Assembly: GCA_027487845.1 (NCBI GenBank)
Contig: JAIYCV010000026.1
Location: 1 to 64,000 of the forward strand
DNA from: Flammeovirgaceae bacterium
Lineage (GTDB): Bacteria; Bacteroidota; Bacteroidia; Cytophagales; Cyclobacteriaceae
Direction: 5' to 3'
DNA: 64,000 nucleotides
A program made the translations under genes and the position numbers. Of this stretch, positions 61,156-64,000 are shown piece by piece (the stretch's first letter is position 1; every line of letters begins with the position of its first letter). The notes under the pieces were generated by a model that made no database searches, had not been told where the DNA came from, and saw nothing but the letters and a program-made list of their open reading frames with translations.

Positions 61156-61222
61156 TGATTAGATCAGAAATAAGTTTCAAAATTAAAAAAAAATAACAAG
61201 TTTTAAGCTTCTAAAACCACAA

Positions 61223-62689
61223 ATGACTCCTCTCGTTGTCTTATCGATTATCATCATCTATTTTCTGGCACTCATCGCAATTTCAATTTACACCTCGCGG
61301 GGAGCCACCTCAGACACTTTTTTTACTGGTAATCGTCAATCCCCCTGGTACTTGGTTGCCTTTGGCATGATTGGCTCGTCTTTGTCGGGAATCACCTTCG
61401 TTTCGGTACCTGGCAGTGTCGGCAAATCTGGTTTTGCCTACTTTCAAGTAGTGATTGGCTATATCTTCGGCTACTGGGTAATTATTGGTTTGCTTTTACC
61501 TCTTTATTATCGACTTAACTTGGTTTCTATTTACACTTATTTAGAACAACGATTTTCCACGTGGTCGTATAAAACGGGTGCTTCTTTTTTCTTGCTTTCT
61601 CGCACGTTAGGTTCGTCTCTGCGCCTCTACTTAGCGGCCACTGTGCTTCAGCTTTTTTTATTTGACGCCTGGGATGTGCCTTTTGTTTTTACGGTCGCTG
61701 TCACAATGCTTCTCATTTGGGTGTACACATTTAAAGGTGGCATAAAAACAATTGTGTGGACAGATGCATTTCAAACCTTGTTTCTGGTTTCGTCTGTGGT
61801 AATCTCTGTTTATTTGATAAGCCACCGGCTAAACTTTTCGTTTGGCACAATGGTAGAGGCTGTTAGTGCCAGCAAGTATTCTCGCATTTTTCATTTTGAC
61901 GATGTAAACAGCCCCGTGTTTTTTTGGAAACAGTTTTTTGCTGGAGCTTTCATTGCTATCACCATGACAGGACTCGATCAAGATTTGATGCAAAAAAACC
62001 TGAGTTGCAAAAATTTGAAAGATGCACAAAAGAACGTGTTCTGGCTAAGTACCACGCTAGTGATAGTAAATCTGCTTTTTTTAACCCTAGGTGCGTTACT
62101 TTTCATTTACAGCGAAAAGAATGGGTTGCCTATTCCAAATTCTACCGATGAGCTCTTTCCCCGGCTTGCCTTAAACGAGTTTGGTCTGATAGCCGGAATT
62201 TTCTTTTTGCTCGGCATTATTGCTTCTTCCTACGCCAGTGCCGATTCTGCGTTGGCAGCTCTGACCACGTCTTTCTGCATTGATTTTTTGAACTTTAAAA
62301 ATAAAGACGAGAAAACAAAAACAAACCAGAAGAACGCTGTTCATGTTGGCTTTTCGGTTCTTTTCTTGGTCATTATAGTAATTGTTAAAGAGTTAAATCA
62401 ACAATCATTGATTTTAACAGTGCTAACAGTAGCGAGCTATACCTACGGCCCCTTACTTGGACTGTTTTCATTTGGAATGTTTACCAACTACAAAGTGAGG
62501 GACAAGCTCGTGCCATTCGTTTGTGTGCTGTCGCCCATACTATCTTACTGGATAAGTTCTACCTCAGAAAAGTGGCTGGGTGGTTATCAATTTGGCTTGG
62601 AGATATTGATTGTGAATGGCATGATTACGTTCGCAGGATTATTTCTGATATCGTTCAAGAAAACAAAACAAGCGGCAAGCTCAAAATAG
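61223..62689 (+). CDS. sodium:solute symporter (SSS family)
   Basis: A 488-residue polytopic membrane protein with about 13 hydrophobic segments. The pattern GRQSPWYLVAFGMIGSSLSGITF-like (here NRQSPWYLVAFGMIGSSLSGITF) and LGSSLRLYLAATVLQLF are typical of SSS transporters. The substrate (sugar, proline, iodide or another solute) cannot be read. The 3' end overlaps the convergent ATL gene by nine bases. Confidence 0.9.
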   Translation: MTPLVVLSIIIIYFLALIAISIYTSRGATSDTFFTGNRQSPWYLVAFGMIGSSLSGITFVSVPGSVGKSGFAYFQVVIGYIFGYWVIIGLLLPLYYRLNLVSIYTYLEQRFSTWSYKTGASFFLLSRTLGSSLRLYLAATVLQLFLFDAWDVPFVFTVAVTMLLIWVYTFKGGIKTIVWTDAFQTLFLVSSVVISVYLISHRLNFSFGTMVEAVSASKYSRIFHFDDVNSPVFFWKQFFAGAFIAITMTGLDQDLMQKNLSCKNLKDAQKNVFWLSTTLVIVNLLFLTLGALLFIYSEKNGLPIPNSTDELFPRLALNEFGLIAGIFFLLGIIASSYASADSALAALTTSFCIDFLNFKNKDEKTKTNQKNAVHVGFSVLFLVIIVIVKELNQQSLILTVLTVASYTYGPLLGLFSFGMFTNYKVRDKLVPFVCVLSPILSYWISSTSEKWLGGYQFGLEILIVNGMITFAGLFLISFKKTKQAASSK

Positions 62690-63022
62690 TTCAATTGAAG
62701 GATCCCAAAACAATTTCTTAAATTCCACTACCTGATCATTCTCCACTTTTACGCCTTCTTTTTCTAATCTGTCTTGCATAGCTGTTGGCGTTTCAAAATG
62801 GTGTTTGCCCGTTAATAAGCCGTTTCTATTAAGTACTCGGTGCGCTGGCACTTTTGTGTGGGTGTGCGCGGCATTCATAGCCCACCCTACCATGCGGGCA
62901 CTCATCTTGGTGCCTAGGTACTTTGCAATCGTGCCGTAACTAGTTACCCTGCCTTTAGGGATCAACTTTACGACTTCAAAAACATCATCAAAAAAAGAAT
63001 ATGACTTTTCATTCTTTTTCAT
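62681..63022 (-). CDS. alkyltransferase-like (ATL) protein
   Basis: A 113-residue MGMT-fold protein: FFDDVFEVVKLIPKGRVTSYGTIAKYLG, then VGWAMNAA. The catalytic PCHR motif of true methyltransferases is PAHR here (59-62), with A60 in place of the acceptor cysteine. It therefore cannot accept alkyl groups, but ATL proteins bind O6-alkylguanine and hand lesions to nucleotide excision repair. It overlaps the symporter gene by nine bases. Confidence 0.92.
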   Translation of the reverse strand: MKKNEKSYSFFDDVFEVVKLIPKGRVTSYGTIAKYLGTKMSARMVGWAMNAAHTHTKVPAHRVLNRNGLLTGKHHFETPTAMQDRLEKEGVKVENDQVVEFKKLFWDPSIELF

Positions 63023-63096
63023 TCGTTTGTTTTGCCATTTATTTATTCTAATGCTACAAAAATTACAGGAAAACTGAATTCAAAAATAGGATTAGC

Positions 63097-63104
63097 TAAC
63101 TTTG
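63097..63104 (+). promoter_or_regulatory. -7 box of the partial Ig-like gene
   Basis: TAACTTTG matches TAnnTTTG exactly, 23 bases before the ATG at 63128. A -33 element was not seen. Confidence 0.4.
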
Positions 63105-63127
63105 TTGCACTTAATTAATCTTCTTCA

Positions 63128-64000
63128 ATGAAATTTTTTTTTTCACTGCCCTTCTTTCTTTTTGTTATAAATCTAGGCGTAAGCCAACACTTAGTATTTC
63201 CTGAAAATAAAGATAGGATTTCCGTATCAGAAGGAGAAACGCAGGTTTTTAAAATTGTTTCTAACGATGGGTCTATTCCCACTGGGTTTTCTTTAGAGGG
63301 CGCGGAGGGCCTTGGCATTAAGCTAGATAGCCTCGGAAATTTTTCGTGGAACCCGCCCTACGATTTGGTGACGCGTTTGGAGACTCCCAGAGAAATTAAT
63401 GTGATTTTTCAAGCAGACTGGGCAAATGGTCATAAGGTTCGGCAACCGATCACGTTTATTGTTGCTCACAAAAATCGTCCGCCAAGCGCAGATGATTTGC
63501 CCGTTTTTTATGTTCGGCAATCGACCGTGAACAATTATCAAATTTCTCAAGACTATATTTCCGATCCAGACGGAGATCCTTTGGTATTCAAATCCATTCC
63601 ATCACAAATGCCCGAGGGTGCCATCATTTCTTCGTTGGGGCAAATTAGTTGGAATCCTTCTCGTTCTCAATTCAACCAATTAAAGAATAATCCGATCACC
63701 ATCGAGTTCATTGTTCAGGATCAGCCAGAGAAGGCGGAAACAAAAGGGAAAATAAAAATAGCACAAACACAATTGGATCTGCCTCCTGAGATACTATCGG
63801 TGCCTGGCGACAGTTCTTTTACCATTAAAGAGGACCAATTGATTAATCTGAAATTATATTTTTCTGACCCTAATGGAGATGAGAACATATCAGCAGTTGG
63901 TTTTATCTCCTCCGACTCGCGAGTTCCAAAAACAAGCTTAAAAGAAAACACCCTGGTGCAAGCAGAATTCACATGGACGCCAGGGTATGCATTTGTGGAC
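63128..64000 (+). CDS. exported Ig-like-repeat protein (partial, cut by window end)
   Basis: An open frame from ATG 63128 to the window end (291 codons so far, no stop). A signal peptide (MKFFFSLPFFLFVINLGVS) is followed by repeats of the cadherin/Ig-like kind, about 95 residues each. They show GNFSWNPPYDL, DYISDPDGDPLVF, GQISWNPSRSQF, FSDPNGDENISAV and FTWTPGYAFVD. 'DPDGD' loops and 'WTP' strands are typical of He_PIG-type surface proteins. A T9SS domain may lie at the missing C-terminus. The start codon is followed by a run of ten T (63134-63143). Confidence 0.85.
   Translation, partial: MKFFFSLPFFLFVINLGVSQHLVFPENKDRISVSEGETQVFKIVSNDGSIPTGFSLEGAEGLGIKLDSLGNFSWNPPYDLVTRLETPREINVIFQADWANGHKVRQPITFIVAHKNRPPSADDLPVFYVRQSTVNNYQISQDYISDPDGDPLVFKSIPSQMPEGAIISSLGQISWNPSRSQFNQLKNNPITIEFIVQDQPEKAETKGKIKIAQTQLDLPPEILSVPGDSSFTIKEDQLINLKLYFSDPNGDENISAVGFISSDSRVPKTSLKENTLVQAEFTWTPGYAFVD

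Overview
The window looks like chromosomal DNA from a member of the Bacteroidota, most likely of the order Cytophagales. Phylum markers include a type IX secretion C-terminal sorting domain (8868..11051), the gene order rpmB-rpmG-DUF4295-ftsY, the DUF6048/DUF6452 pair, two LytS/LytTR sensor-regulator pairs, bacillithiol synthase bshC, and promoters that fit the phylum's TTTG / TAnnTTTG consensus instead of the sigma70 type. Coding density is high. Many neighbouring genes overlap by 1-20 bases or abut with no gap. I saw no rRNA, tRNA, CRISPR array, prophage or transposase gene.

Layout. 1-8.8 kb: a large DUF2723 membrane protein, then a LiaF-like membrane protein, a DUF4288 protein and a LytS/LytTR two-component system, followed on the minus strand by a small exported protein, a DUF2461 protein and murF. 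8.8-17.6 kb: an FG-GAP/T9SS surface protein, a HAD phosphatase, an unknown exported protein with a duplicated module, the ribosomal genes with ftsY, two small envelope proteins and rimO. 17.8-24.2 kb: bshC, formyl-THF cyclo-ligase, the agmatine-to-putrescine pair aguA/aguB split by a small four-helix-bundle (IVP-type) gene flanked by inverted repeats, a ZIP transporter and an ApbE protein.

24.2-33.6 kb is the accessory core: a Crp/Fnr-type regulator, an AraC-type regulator carrying two HTH domains, a second AraC regulator, and a set of small stress- or redox-like proteins (NTF2-like, YHS, UDG, YceI, SDR, AhpD-like, SMP-30-like, PnuC-like, a putative outer-membrane protein, OsmC). Two of its transcription units start with almost the same 25-base promoter/leader element and share a second identical 14-base leader upstream of an exported-protein gene. 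This suggests a co-regulated, undescribed regulon and is the best candidate here for a new system.

33.7-46.6 kb: ruvB, a MazEF-type toxin-antitoxin pair with palindromes over its own promoter, queG (with no canonical start codon), a GT87 transferase, an RlmL-like methyltransferase, recO, thymidine kinase, an unknown protein, and the complete elongasome operon mreB-mreC-mreD-pbp2-rodA (minus strand). 46.8-52.3 kb (minus strand): purH, omega-amidase, methionine-type aminotransferase, def, ruvX and a RIC-like protein. 52.4-64 kb: a CtpA-type protease, rmuC, a second LytS/LytTR pair, a heptose-kinase-like sugar kinase, an aspartate-type aminotransferase coupled to a VapBC module, recR, clpS, a sodium:solute symporter, an alkyltransferase-like protein, and the start of an exported Ig-like-repeat protein that runs off the right edge.
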